From: Azolla pinnata
Taxonomy: Eukaryota > Streptophyta > Polypodiopsida > Salviniales > Salviniaceae
Assembly (NCBI GenBank): GCA_037176905.1
Contig: JBBBWG010006047.1
Location: 1-27,139, forward strand
Length of the DNA: 27,139 bases
Direction: 5' to 3'
How positions within the stretch are numbered: the stretch's first letter is position 1; the number at the start of each line of letters is the position of its first letter. Positions 1-11,138 of the stretch are shown piece by piece. The notes under the pieces are model-generated. The model saw nothing but the letters and a program-made list of their open reading frames with translations, did no database searches and had not been told where the DNA came from. The position numbers and the translations under genes are program-made.

Positions 1-58
1 ATTTCCCCGATCATTCCGGGAAGCCGTAAGCAAGTGGATATTAACGAACGAAGCAATC

Positions 59-112
59 TACCATTCATCGTCACCCACGAACAGTCTTAGTCTTTCTCCG
101 GAATGGCTAACA
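59..112 (+). repeat. Dispersed repeat, copy A (inverted partner at 27064-27117)
   Basis: This 54-bp stretch matches the reverse complement of 27064-27117 with about 7 mismatches by eye. The shared core contains agtcttagtcttt followed by a CCGGAA-containing block and ggctaaca. Similarity continues weakly upstream through an aagtgga motif but not obviously downstream. Two related copies 27 kb apart in opposite orientation point to a dispersed repeat family, probably transposon-derived. The family is not identified, and both copies may extend past the window. Confidence 0.75.
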
Positions 113-930
113 AGGGTGTTATTTGTTATTTTGTAGTTATATCTATTCCTATTTGGCACCCTAGATAACAAGTTCTAAATCCTCTAAAATCCATTTTGGA
201 GGTTTTGAATCTTTGATCCATAATCCCATTGTTTTATGCTAGTTTATTCTTTCCCCTAATGCAATAGAGCCTTTGCTACTCTTTTCACCATTACGTTACC
301 ATTGTCCCAACCAAGCAAGGGTAAGTTGACTCCCTTCAAATCAATGTTGTTATCAATGAAGTAACAACTCAAAGCCTATGCAAAAAGAAAATGGGGCACA
401 AGGAACCTTGCCTTACAGCACAAGTTATATGGTTAGGCTTTTGTTCCTATCAATAATACTCTACTTAATACCATTGAATACCAATGTCAATCTCCACTTA
501 AATCATACGCTTTTTCAAAATTGTGTAATATGATTGTCATTTGCTTCTTTCTCTTTAGTGACAATGTTGTTATTTCCTAAAAGGTGCAAACATTGTCTAG
601 GATCAATAATGAAACCAATTTGGAAAGTTTGTAGTACATTAATGAAGAAGAAAGGGTTTAAGTTGAAAGCTCCTCAAGTATTTTGTACATTACATTCAAT
701 ATTGTTTAATTAGAAAGATGACTCTCCCCAAAACTAGATGGAAGCTCTCTTAAGTCTATTACTTCTTGAAAAACTTCTTTTAAATGTGTTTTTAAAAGCT
801 CACCTTAAGTGAAAGCTGACACATCTATTACATTACAATGTGGTTAAGGAACTTTAAGTAATCGATAAACTTTTTTATTTTCTGTTATAAATTTAAAGAA
901 CATGAAAGAAAAGGTGTTTTATTTAAACCT

Positions 931-1136
931 TATGAAGTAGCTAATTGTTGTAAATAGTACTCCCGAATAAACGGTTCAAATAGGTTTCTATTTTTTATAG
1001 TATTATTACTAAATCTAGTACATGTTAGAAATATAAACATGAAGTAGGTAATTGTTATAAATAGTACTCCCCAATAAACTGTACAAATATATTTCTCTCT
1101 TAGTTACTGATTTTGGTACATGTTGGAAATCTCATA
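931..1136. repeat. Imperfect tandem repeat, about 107-bp unit, two copies
   Basis: Both copies contain gaagtag(c/g)taattgtt, aaatagtactcc, aataaac and a closing gtacatgtt(a/g)gaaat, with the second copy starting near 1041. The copies differ by several substitutions and short indels, so the duplication is not recent. No coding content was found. Confidence 0.7.
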
Positions 1137-1446
1137 CCATTGCATTCAAGCCATATTCGATTAACAAAAGTTAATAATTTTAGAATCTAATTAATTTATT
1201 AATACATTAATTTGATATTAAACAATTGATTAAACATTAATAGATTATTAATTGATTTAGTGTGTATTAATTAATTATATGCTAATTTTTAAAACCAAGT
1301 GTTAATTATTTGTAATTTTTAGTTTTGATAAACATTATTTGGTAACTTTCCCTCTATAATATAAATACTTACACACATCTTTCTACTCTCATTAATTAGG
1401 ATATGACTATAAGTTCAACTAAGTCTAGTTAATCGAACTGATTAGG

Positions 1447-1545
1447 TCAGGGTTGAAATTTGTCATTTCACAATCCAAATTTTGACTGATAACCAATCAG
1501 GGTTGAAATTTGTCATTTCACAATCCAAATTTTGACTGATAACCA
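1447..1545. repeat. Perfect 49-bp tandem duplication
   Basis: The segment beginning tcagggttgaaatttgtc and ending gactgataacca occurs twice, at 1447-1495 and 1497-1545, with no mismatch by eye and a period of 50 bp. Identity this high suggests a recent local duplication. It is a simple two-copy tandem repeat without spacers. Confidence 0.95.
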
Positions 1546-1913
1546 TATATGCATCGCTTAATCAATCCTCAAGTATTCCAATCCAATCTACATCTTATAA
1601 CCACATGAACATTAAACAAGAAAAATATTACAGCCTTTTTTTTTGCCTACACTACTAAAATCACGTGATACGATAATCACTTAATTTTGTTTGAATAACT
1701 GCCTCCAAAAAGTTATTAATCGCATGAAATCTAGCTCAATATTTCATCCTTAATTTGATAGGCCTGCCACAACTTCCTAGAAAATGCTCGTCTTTTTACA
1801 TTAACAATCAACCTGCATATTGAGCTACTATTTATTGACACTAGGTCGCTCGATCAAAGTAGAAGCGCTTGACCAACTAATTCACGTACTTTGGCCTAAT
1901 TTCTAACGCCTTC

Positions 1914-4120
1914 TCAATGCTGGCCTTCCAAAGCTTTGAAGATATCGGTCCTCGTGACCATGCCTGATCAGAACAGGCGGCACATGATTAACCCATTCCG
2001 ATCAATTTACCAGTGCATTTAATCAAAATTAATGAGCCATTAATCTCTACAAATTTCATGATTCAAATTATAGAACAGATCAGGTGATCGCAACCTATGA
2101 CTTGATTTGCCTCATTTACGACAGGGATACGATGGATCTTATTCTTCAACATCAGAATAGCGGCATCTGTGTTAAACAATTACAGGAACATTTCAAGCGA
2201 GGTCATGTCCAAAACCCTCCAATTCTGTTAATAAACTATATTAACTAATTTTGTCAATAATATATAAGCTGTGAGGAAAAGTGTTATGATGATTACTCTT
2301 CATAAGATAGACAAAAGCAAGCATTTGCTGTTAAAATTTCCCAACTTATTATCCTAAACCTAACACTTCCCAAATTATTATCCAGTAAGAGTTTCCTTGT
2401 GACTTGAAGACATACCATTCACAGTTTTCTCAGCGGTCATTGTGATAGCCGGTGAGCTCATGACCTCTCCAACAGTGGATTGAAGCTGCAGTACGATAAA
2501 AAAAACTCGCATAATCTTTAATTCAGCCGTGAACGACTTAGCAATATCATGGAAAATATTTACTAGGAGAGCATGCATATAACAAGCAAAAACACTAAAC
2601 ACTTAGATGATATAATTATTCCGTATTGATACTGCTGCATGATATGATGATAATATATAACTAAACCACATTTAATACTGCTGTATGATCAGATGATCAT
2701 ATATAACCTAATCCACATTTTAACATTGTGGCTGCATGATCAGAAAATGATGTATAATTATTAACACTGTACTTCTAGATGGCAATTAATGCTAATAATT
2801 ATTACCCCCTTGGTGGCCTTGACTCGATCCTTCTTCGACAGCACCCCGACGCAAAACCGCGATTCGCCGTCGACGACTGGCAAGCCTGAGACGTCGGAGA
2901 AGCAGCGATCGACTTCCTCCAGCAGTTGGCCGGGCGTCGCAGTGTACCTTATCTGGGACATCACATCGGCGACAAACGTGGTATGGGGTTGAATCTGTAA
3001 TAATTCAATAATTAACGTAACTAGATTAATTATGGATTGTCCGATCCAGATATAACAATATAAAAGCACTAGGTGCATAATATAAAATACGTGGTCGAAT
3101 CTCTAATTAGGTATGTCGTTGATCAATCTGGAATTGACTATATTGCATAATATAATCATATGTGGTTGACCAATCTGGAATTGACGATATTATTAATGCA
3201 TAATATAATCATATATTGTGGCTGATAAATCTTCGGCAATTGATTATGCATATGATCATATATGATCAATCTTCGACAATCAATTCTGCATAATTTATGA
3301 TTACGTGGCTGATCAATCTGCGTCAAATGATTATATATTAAGAATGATCAGATCGACATAAGATGCTACGCACATGCGTAATTAGAAGAATTAATTTACA
3401 CAAGAGCAGCACCGATGATCATCTGATGCAGGTGCTATGAAACGAAACTAATTAGAAAACGGATCAAATTATTAACACGACCAAGTTATATTGATTGATC
3501 ATATTCAGCTGTATGATAATGAGATAATTGGATGATAATTAATTACTGCTAATTATCAGAACTGTGCGCAATAATATATTGATCAAAACCTCCTCTTTGA
3601 AGACGGTAGGCGCCAAGTGTTTGCATACGTCTTCGAAGCTGTTGAGCACGCCAGCCGCCTGCACGCTACTACTACTAGAGCTCATGGCTGCGGCTCTCAT
3701 AATCCGCCCATCATCATCATCATCATCATCATCACCACCATCACCATCATCCTCATGCTCCACACGATTGTGGCCAGAATACGCAGAATTAGCAGAAGCT
3801 GCGGCTGCAGAACTAGCGAAGCTGCGGCTGCTTCTGATCCTAATATTTATATTTATATAAGGCAGTCGTCCATTAGGGTTCGAGATGATGACTGGTCGCG
3901 CGATCACCATCAGGGTGCGGCCCACGTGGACGGGGATTAATGCAGCAGCGCCTCCGCTGCATCGATTGCTTGCAGCATGACGATCGCCCAGCACAGCGCC
4001 TACTGATCGGCTCATGCAGGGCGCCGCGCCGGCTAGCTGTTGCGAATCAGCTGTGGTCATCATATATTGATGAGCCATGCATGGCGGCGGCGCCCCCATC
4101 AATCGATCGTGCAGGACCAA
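1914..4120 (-). CDS. Paired CBS-domain (Bateman module) protein
   Basis: Five exons with matching phases: 3590-4120, 2806-2994, 2416-2485, 2095-2166 and 1914-1963, giving up to 303 residues. Residues about 185-240 form CBS domain 1 (FVADVMSQ, then SGLPVVDGESRFCVGVLS). Residues about 241-300 form CBS domain 2 (STVGEVMSSPAITMTAEKTV, then KNKIHRIPVVNEANQVIGMV and TRTDIFKALEGQH before the stop). In this family such pairs bind adenosine nucleotides and regulate partner enzymes; the ligand and partner here are unknown. The first 170 residues are low-complexity, with an Arg/Ser-rich part that could be an organelle-targeting sequence and an acidic Asp run encoded by an (ATC)n microsatellite. The start is uncertain: 4120 is the longest option, and internal Met codons further into exon 1 are equally possible. 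The domain call is firm; the first exon's length and the localisation are not. Confidence 0.85.
2631..2760. repeat. Degenerate minisatellite in CBS-gene intron 2
   Basis: About 2.7 imperfect copies of a 46-52 bp unit carrying ctg(c/t)atgat and atatataac..a.ccacattt lie in the intron between exons 2 and 3. It has no coding function. Confidence 0.6.
3074..3342. repeat. Degenerate minisatellite in CBS-gene intron 1
   Basis: At least five imperfect units of about 35-56 bp start near 3118, 3165, 3221, 3262 and 3308, with a weaker one before 3118. Each carries a version of tgatcaatct, a caattga-like core, gcataatataatcatat and a closing gtgg. Unit divergence and length variation indicate an old array. 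Confidence 0.75.
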
Positions 4121-6893
4121 TCTGCAGCTGCAGTTTGATGATGTTCCGGGCGGACTTGGGTGATCGATGGATTGATCGCTGGCTTGCGGGATGATAATTA
4201 ATTAGGCAGCAGCTGATGATCAGGCGGCCGGACTGATCGATTTGATGCCTTGCCGCCTACAAATTAATTGAACCTTCCACTTTGCCATGAATCGTGATGA
4301 TGATCAGGCCCTGAAGATTGGAGCCCTAGTTTTAGAATGATCCATGCAGGAAGCTGGCCGATCATCTGCTATCCACGTGGTGGGATCATGCATGCGCCGT
4401 TCTGATGGATTGCATGGCTACGTATGTGAATATCATTCATGCATGCATGCAATGCATGCGCGTACGTATTCTGCGTCTTGCTCGCGGGATGGACCGCGCT
4501 GGACTCGCTCAATTTCAATCTACGTCAGATTTCATCCCCAACCTCTACTTTCAATTCCTTCTTCGCCTCCTCCGATCACAAGAGAATTAAGTCTCGAAGA
4601 GAAGCTCAAAGAACAGGTTTGCATCGTCAGTCGCTTGCGGTCTCCATCTTCGGATCAGGATGAATCCGCTGCTACTGCTGTTGTTGCTTTGGATCAGTTA
4701 CGGTGGATTCTAGTGTTGACGCTGGTGGCGGTTCATACCACATATAATTAATTCTCCTGGCGGCTCAGGGTGATGTAGGAGGAAGCTGTGATGATGTGGG
4801 ATTAAGTGGGAGGAAGCTGCGGTGATGGCGATGATGATTATGAACCATGGTGATGATGATGATGGAATGCAAATGTGGTATGCTAGTGATTAGCAAACGC
4901 CCTGATCAACACACAATGTCATCATTGCTGGATGATTGATGATTGATGAAATGCAAATGTGGTATAGTACTGGTGATTAGCCCTGAACGGTACATGCTGG
5001 ACAAGTGAGCTGGAACGCACCGGATGGATGGAGTGTGCGCTGGTGGACGTGGCAGCAGCAGGCCTCGCATCCACGCTCTTGGGCTAATTCAATGCTCTAG
5101 AGGGTCATGGATCATGATGCCGGATCGAAGGGGAATCTGAGCTCTGCCATAGCCGCCGCAACAGCTTACGCTCCAAAGCCTGCAGCATCAATCATCCATG
5201 TCATGGGACCTGCAGCATGCAGGGAATCTGCAATTTTTCAAAACTTACAACAGAGTGTTGTTGTGCAATGTGAATGTGCATTATTATCATGATGTGCGTA
5301 TAACATGCAAACTATGCATGACCAGCATTGCGCCGTTGGATTATATGCTTGCATGTAAACCCGGGATCAGCACCAATTTGTATTGGTTTAGTACCAGGTT
5401 TCTGGATTCTTTCCATAAATTCTCGGCATTCTTTAACGCTTGTTTTTGGATTTGATTTCACAGATCAAGCTCCAAGGAGATCCGAGTTGTCTAGTATCGA
5501 TCCCCTAACATAGTAAGATTGTGTATTGTTAGTCTGTTCATATGACTAATTGCTACAGAAAAAAGAACTTTAGGCATGTATACTCAGCTAAAATCAAGTT
5601 CCAGAGCTAACAATGCATCTTCTCTTCTGATGATTGCAGAAAACTTTGGAATCGTTGAACATGGTTGATGCAACAATATGCAAATCAATTGCTTGCTTGC
5701 ATTTCTAGCTGTTCTGATCACATTCTATCTGCATAAAATATCACTAGTGCCATCGCTAGCACCATTCTCGCTTTGCTCCAACCCAAATCAGATTACATAT
5801 ATCTACATATGACAATCCTGCACTGATGACATCCTAGCTGGCATTCTCTTCCATGTTATATGAGCAATGATGGCTCATTCTGCCCAACCACATCCCAAAC
5901 GTTACAAAATTTGAAACCGGTAATAACTCCCCGCAGACATCGATTGATTGTCTCTACTCTCCCAACAGTTCCATGTGAGTTAATTATATGGTAAATTAGT
6001 GGCTTAAGTAAAGTCAGTGCCCCAGTGTGATGAAACTCTTCGGGTTACGAGCCACTGAAGCAACGAATCTGCAAAGAGTTTGCTGACAATCAACGAGCTG
6101 CTACCTCAATTTGTGCGCCCATTCTTTTGGCAAGCCACAATTCATCACCTTTACTCACTCAAGATAATATTCTATCCATCCCATAGCTCAAACCTCAAGA
6201 TATCCTCCAGATTGCATTGCACTATCAACAGTCAGTTAATCCACATAGCTGCACTATATTCATTCCATGGATAGATAATCATCAGCAATCCTTCCACGGG
6301 AATAGACCTGTTCTTTGTTCTCTGTTTGTTTCACAACCTGCCAACTTTAGGTTACAAATGATGAGATAATCTTGTCCCATTTGCATCGGTATTCACATCT
6401 CTACAAATCACACTGATGTGAAAAATTTTCATGTTATCATGTGCAAATTGTGAGAAATCATGTGAAAATAGTGAGATCATGTGCAGAAAAGAGAGCATTA
6501 CCAAATGCCTTTCCATGTTCAGTATCTTACCACATTCTGACAATCAAAATCAAGGAGAGAAATCAACACTTGAAAACAATAGCATAACATTGATTAGTAT
6601 TCGTGAAACAGTTTCTGTGGACCCCTCTCAAGGATACTTTTCCCCTAATACATGCACAATATCACAACCAATGCACTTGCCAAGGCCAGACCAAGCTTTA
6701 TTAAGTGCACATGAAAGCATTTCATATTGATGTTCATCCCATTTATGGAGAAAAACTGGCCCCGTATAGTTCAAAATAGTGAAACAAAACTCATATGCCA
6801 CATTAATCTGTGGCACCGATACACCGTACCATTTCGCACAGAGCTTAAAGGGGTGAAAAATAAATTATGACCTTGATCTGGATGGATACAGAG
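4121..6893. other. Intergenic region between CBS gene and E2 gene
   Basis: No host gene is recognised. The left part is the CBS gene's upstream region, with a G-box and RY motifs (see 4373-4450). Around 4860-4990 a short phrase, aaatgcaaatgtggtat, occurs twice about 83 bp apart. The right part, roughly 6500-6893, is probably the 3' UTR and flank of the E2 gene. Open frames here are short and resemble nothing I know. Confidence 0.6.
4373..4450. promoter_or_regulatory. G-box plus RY-element cluster upstream of CBS gene
   Basis: A palindromic CCACGTGG (4373-4380) is followed by CATGCATG (4387-4394) and a CATGCATGCATGC run (4438-4450). They lie 250-330 bp upstream of the longest CBS start codon. 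G-boxes bind bZIP/bHLH factors and RY elements bind B3 factors such as ABI3/FUS3. The motifs are seen directly; their activity is inference. Confidence 0.4.
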
Positions 6894-9800
6894 TTAGACA
6901 TCAAGAAGCAACCTTCTCGGATCCTCCACAACATCTTTCACACGACGAAGGAAGAACACAGCCTCTCTTCCATCAATAAGCCTATGATCGTATGTGAGAG
7001 CAATAAACATCATCGGCCTTGCCACGATGGCATCGTTTATAACCATAGGCCTCTTCTGGATTGTATGCATGCCCAGAATCGCAGACTGCATGCATAGAAT
7101 AGAATTAACCACAAAATGACGTTTTCATTTTAACATGAAACCACTAACCATGCATGAATTAACATTAACACTAGAACAATCAAGAATAGACCCCCTTCAT
7201 TTATTTTGTATTTACTAAAGTACCCTTACGCTTACTGGTTGCACCTATATACCACCCACCAGAAGAAAAAAACTATTTTACATTTACCAAAATACCCAAA
7301 ATACATGGTGCAATAGCTAGAAAGATTGGGGTATTCTCAAAAATGACCAGCCAGCTTAACTATATCCTTCTATGCAAATGATATTTTTTGGGTTGGGCCT
7401 ACAAATTCATGATTTTCAACCATTCCTTTACCTGTGGAGGATTGATGATTGGTGTACTTAAGAGGCTGCCATAAACACCACCATTAGAAATGGTAAAAGT
7501 TCCTCCTGCCATATCATCAATGGATATTGATCCATTGTTGGCTTTCACAGCTAAACCGTTGATTGTTTTCTCTATCTGTGCAAAATTCATTTTCTCTGCA
7601 CCACGAATTACTGGTACAACAAGTCCCTGCACCACATGAATAATGTATGACAAAACATAATGCATCATCAGACATGTTGAAATGCAACGATACCTCTAAT
7701 GTATAATCAAATATTCTGAAACGTAATTGCCTACCTTCTTAGTTCCCACAGCTATGCTTATATCAATGTAGTCTCTGTATATAATGTCATCACCATCAAT
7801 CACAGCGTTTACAACAGGTTGTTGTTCCAATGCACTCACTGCAGCCTGTTAGAACCAACTTGGTGATATAGCTTCATATATCGGAAACTTATCTTGAGCG
7901 TCATTAACATTCCATCATACACAAGACTTTCCTTTTCTTACCTTTACAAAGCAAGACATCAGGCCTAGTTTGACTCCATGCTTCTCTTCGAACTTGTCTT
8001 TATACTGTGATCGCAGCTCAAGCAAGTTTGTCCTGAAAGGATGAAGAATCATTTAGGAATCACAAGAAAGAAAAAACTGCATTTTCGCATACTTCAAATC
8101 ACGATGCTGCTCATATCTCTCCTGTTCTCATACCGAACAGATTTCTCATTAAAGAGGCTGAGGGCAAACTTGATGAATCTTTAGCTGAGATATTTCTCAA
8201 GATATAAAATGAAGAAAAGTTTTTAAAAATACACGTACATGTCTACTTCATTGAAAGTGGTTAACAAGGCAAAAGTATTCTGTGAGTCTTTCAGTCGAGT
8301 GGCAACACGTTTTCTCAGACGTGTCATTTCAACCTAGTAACATCAGACATCATACAGAAGTCAAGTCACAATACCTAACTTACAAGCCCCAAACAAGAAT
8401 TAAGAAATGAAAAAACAGCAGGATTTCTGGCATTATTTATTGCATACCCGGCGTTCATTGGCTTTTGGTGGAAGTTTAGGCTCTGTTGCTTGACTCAAAG
8501 GCCTTGAAACAGGTGGAGAAACTGTCACCTTAGGTGGAGGAGGAGGCACAACGACAGGTTTGGCTTCCTCCTTCAGCTCCACAGCTACTTTGGCAGGTGT
8601 AGCTTTAACTGGAGCTTCCCTAGATTTTGAAGTCACTCCTCCTTTTGCAACACTTGCAACAACAGTTCCAGGAGTAACTGTATCCCCTTCCTTCACAGCC
8701 AACTGTATATCGTGAAAATGTTAGAATCATCTGCTTCACAACATGCATTGAAACTTGATGTCATTTTAAACTTATACAGAGCACATGCTCCCAGGAAGAT
8801 CATGCTTGTTTCTACAAACCAAGGGCAGCCGGCCATGCAAAACATAGAAAAGACACATGCATATAGAAGCTCAAATCTAAGTTCTCACTTTCTCTATGAT
8901 GCCACTTTCACTGCTTCGCACATCAATGGTCACCTACACATTGAGAAATAATACAATGAGATAGGCTTTATAAGATTTACTTGCGTAAGTGATTAGGAAC
9001 AAGATATACCTTGTCAGTCTCAATTTGTGCTATGACTTCATCCACTTCTACTTGATCACCTTCATCTGTATTTTTCAACGAAATATATGTTACTATGGAA
9101 TATGTACTGAGCTTTCCAAGATCCAAAGAAAGATAATTTGTCCCCGTGATAAAATATAATTGTAGAGGAGCTCACCATGCATAAAGCTAAAAGAATACAC
9201 ATGCGAAGAGACTACTTACGTTTTAGAAAGCTTGCAATGGTTCCATCGCTCACTGATTCACCCATGCTTGGGACAGTTATTTCAACAATTTCACCTGTAA
9301 ACAAATAGGCTTTATTTATAGGACTGATGAACCCAGAATGGAATATTATACCAAAAAACACGACCATTATACCTGAACCAGAAGACATAGCTCTCACTGA
9401 TCCTTGTAACCAGTGACCCATTCTATCAAGAGAATACCGACTGCAAATAAACACCAAAAAAAATCAGCATATTACAGCATAAATTAATCACCGCAAGAAA
9501 TATTAAAAAAACATAAGGAATAAGAACATACTTGATGTTATTCATCATCAAAGAATCATATGAATGAATATCTGCAAAGAGTAGCCCAAGCAAAGAATAA
9601 GAACGTAGTTAATCTTACTCATGATCAATGAATCAAAGATTCATCTTGTTAGAGAATAAAAGGCTTTCAAATGTTAACGATAATGAAGAGCTTGCTTTTT
9701 CTACAGGTATGTGTAAGAATAATACCAGAAGCTGAGAAGTGGTGAAAACTTCTAATATTCTGCAACTGCGGGAAACATGAGGTCTGCTGCACGCATCAAA

Positions 9801-10910
9801 GTAGAGTCTCTCTCCGAAAAATATCCATATGCTACTTATCCCTCCCTCTCTCTCTCTCAACATTTATTCAAATGTCAACATGTCACTCACATCATACATA
9901 GGCTGTCTTTTAATTGAAGACCATGGGCAAAAAGCCAAATAATAATGATTGTTAAATTTAGCTGAATTTTCATCAATCAAAACAAGCTGATTCAAACAGC
10001 TAAACCACTCATGAGTGTAAAGAAATTACAAACTGAACAGAATAACAATACAGAACACTTTAAAATCAGCATTACTTCCAGCATTAGCCTATGACAGGAA
10101 GTTGATGAGATCTTTCCTATTGCAAGTGCCAATTCATCCTAAAGGGAATCTTTATCTATCGCTCAAAGATTGCAATCATCAGCCTGCAATTCCATCGTTA
10201 TCATTGCTTTACATCGTACTATACCCAATTTAAGCAACTATTGAAGAGCTTGAGCATTGCGTCCATAACCCATCATCCCTGCTGCACGTATCAATGTAGC
10301 ATTATTGTTTTCCACGATAGTCTTTGCATTGCAACTTCTGCAGATCAACCAGATCGTGCTTCCAATCAATAATTCTTAATCCCTTTCACGTAGATAGAGA
10401 CCTAGTTTTATAAGGATCGGCAGATATTATTCCATCTCTCAGGAGAAGCCAAGGTCAAGGATCAAACAACAGAAAATTCCATCAAGGGACAGCGCAAAAT
10501 CCAAACAAGATCAAAAGAGTCTTCAAGATGAGCAGCAGTGACGTCTCAGACACGCAATGCAAGATTCACAGTGGCAATCTTTGGCAGTCAAAACATCAAG
10601 CATCCGATGATGGATCCAACGGTCTCTATAAATAGTGTCAACAACGGCTGTTTGCCAAGGATCCGAGCAGACTCGATCACACAATTCCTGCAGATCAAAG
10701 AGAGAGCGAGGGAGGGAGGAAAGAAGAAAGGAATACAAAGACAAAGAGGAGTTCAACCTTGTTGTTGGCCAAGTGTTCCGTGGAATAGGCAGAGGATCCA
10801 GCGAATGGAACATCGGAGGAAGAAGAGGATGGAGAGCGGAATGGTTGCATGGAGCGGAAGGGAAGCCTCCGATATCGACAAGAACAGAGCAGCGAGCGGA
10901 AGTGCACCAT
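6894..10910 (-). CDS. Dihydrolipoyl succinyltransferase, E2 of 2-oxoglutarate dehydrogenase, mitochondrial
   Basis: It transfers succinyl groups from lipoyl-lysine to CoA in the TCA-cycle 2-oxoglutarate dehydrogenase complex. Thirteen exons: 10758-10910, 9726-9759, 9532-9571, 9373-9440, 9220-9294, 9010-9065, 8889-8933, 8448-8702, 8239-8333, 7942-8032, 7735-7845, 7432-7626, 6894-7085. All phases join to 1,410 nt, or 469 residues, close to the roughly 464 of plant homologues. Residues 1-60 are Arg/Ser-rich with few acids, a typical mitochondrial presequence starting [15 protein letters not shown]. The lipoyl domain covers about 100-175, with the lipoylated Lys142 in IETDKVTID exactly at the exon 6/7 junction. 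A Pro/Ala-rich linker spans about 165-236; no subunit-binding domain is visible, as in plant E2o. The catalytic domain starts near [20 protein letters not shown] and ends with DHRLIDG (His440, Asp444) and the C-terminus RRLLLDV. The two tiny 5' exons (34 and 40 nt) rest on splice sites and phase and are the least certain part. Confidence 0.93.
10220..10375 (-). pseudogene. Possible ankyrin-repeat gene fragment in E2 intron 1
   Basis: On the minus strand one frame reads [20 protein letters not shown], then [11 protein letters not shown], an in-frame TAG at 10238-10240, and LLKLGI. This has the rhythm of an ankyrin repeat (NAK..DNNGATPLHRAAGMGH....ALLKLGA). It lies wholly inside intron 1 of the E2 gene and is flanked by stops, so it would be a decayed host-gene fragment. 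Only one repeat can be seen and the match is by eye; chance resemblance is possible. Confidence 0.25.
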
Positions 10911-11138
10911 GTCCAAAACCCTAGACGGAGAAAAGGAGAGGGAGCGTAGAGGGAGGAGGAGAAGAAACCCTAGAACAGAGAGAGAGACGAACAGAGACAC
11001 GGCAGAACAGAGAAAACCAGAAGGGGAAAGGAAAGAAAGAAACGGAAGAAGAAGAGGGAGAGAGAGTCAAAGGCTCCACGTGCCAAGTCCAAAGCTCTTG
11101 TCATGAAGCCGCCCATTTTGAAACAACCTCTCTTGAGA
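10911..11138 (-). promoter_or_regulatory. E2-gene leader and proximal promoter: pyrimidine-rich, telo-boxes, G-box
   Basis: On the gene's sense strand this stretch is strongly CT-rich, as in many plant 5' leaders. Two AAACCCTAG telo-boxes lie on the plus strand at about 10915-10923 and 10966-10974. A CACGTG G-box is at 11077-11082, about 167 bp upstream of the ATG. I could not place a TATA box with confidence. Motifs are seen; function is inferred. Confidence 0.4.

Larger units (their letters stand above)
1..1913. other. Gene-free AT-rich repeat region
   Basis: I see no coding exon here. The stretch is AT-rich and holds a dispersed-repeat piece (59-112), an imperfect tandem repeat of about 107 bp (931-1136), and a perfect 49-bp duplication (1447-1545). 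Around 1126-1400 the DNA looks like part of a long terminal repeat: it opens with TGTTGGAAAT and has a TATA-like ctataatataaat about 230 bp further on. The boundary of any such element cannot be fixed. The last part of the region is the 3' flank of the CBS gene. Confidence 0.6.

Noticed and set aside
1447-1545. CRISPR-like array
   Set aside because: Only two adjacent copies without spacers, in a plant nuclear context.
6628-6816. 62-codon minus frame just downstream of the E2 stop
   Set aside because: It probably lies in the E2 3' UTR or flank; no known protein comes to mind.
10523-10693. Cys-rich minus frame ([12 protein letters not shown] onward) after a good acceptor in E2 intron 1
   Set aside because: Including it would need a weak donor and lengthen E2 well beyond the family size; the 9726-9759 exon closes the phase better. 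It could be a rare alternative exon.
6894-10910. Pyruvate or branched-chain E2 as identity
   Set aside because: No peripheral subunit-binding domain, and the [20 protein letters not shown] end is the succinyltransferase signature.
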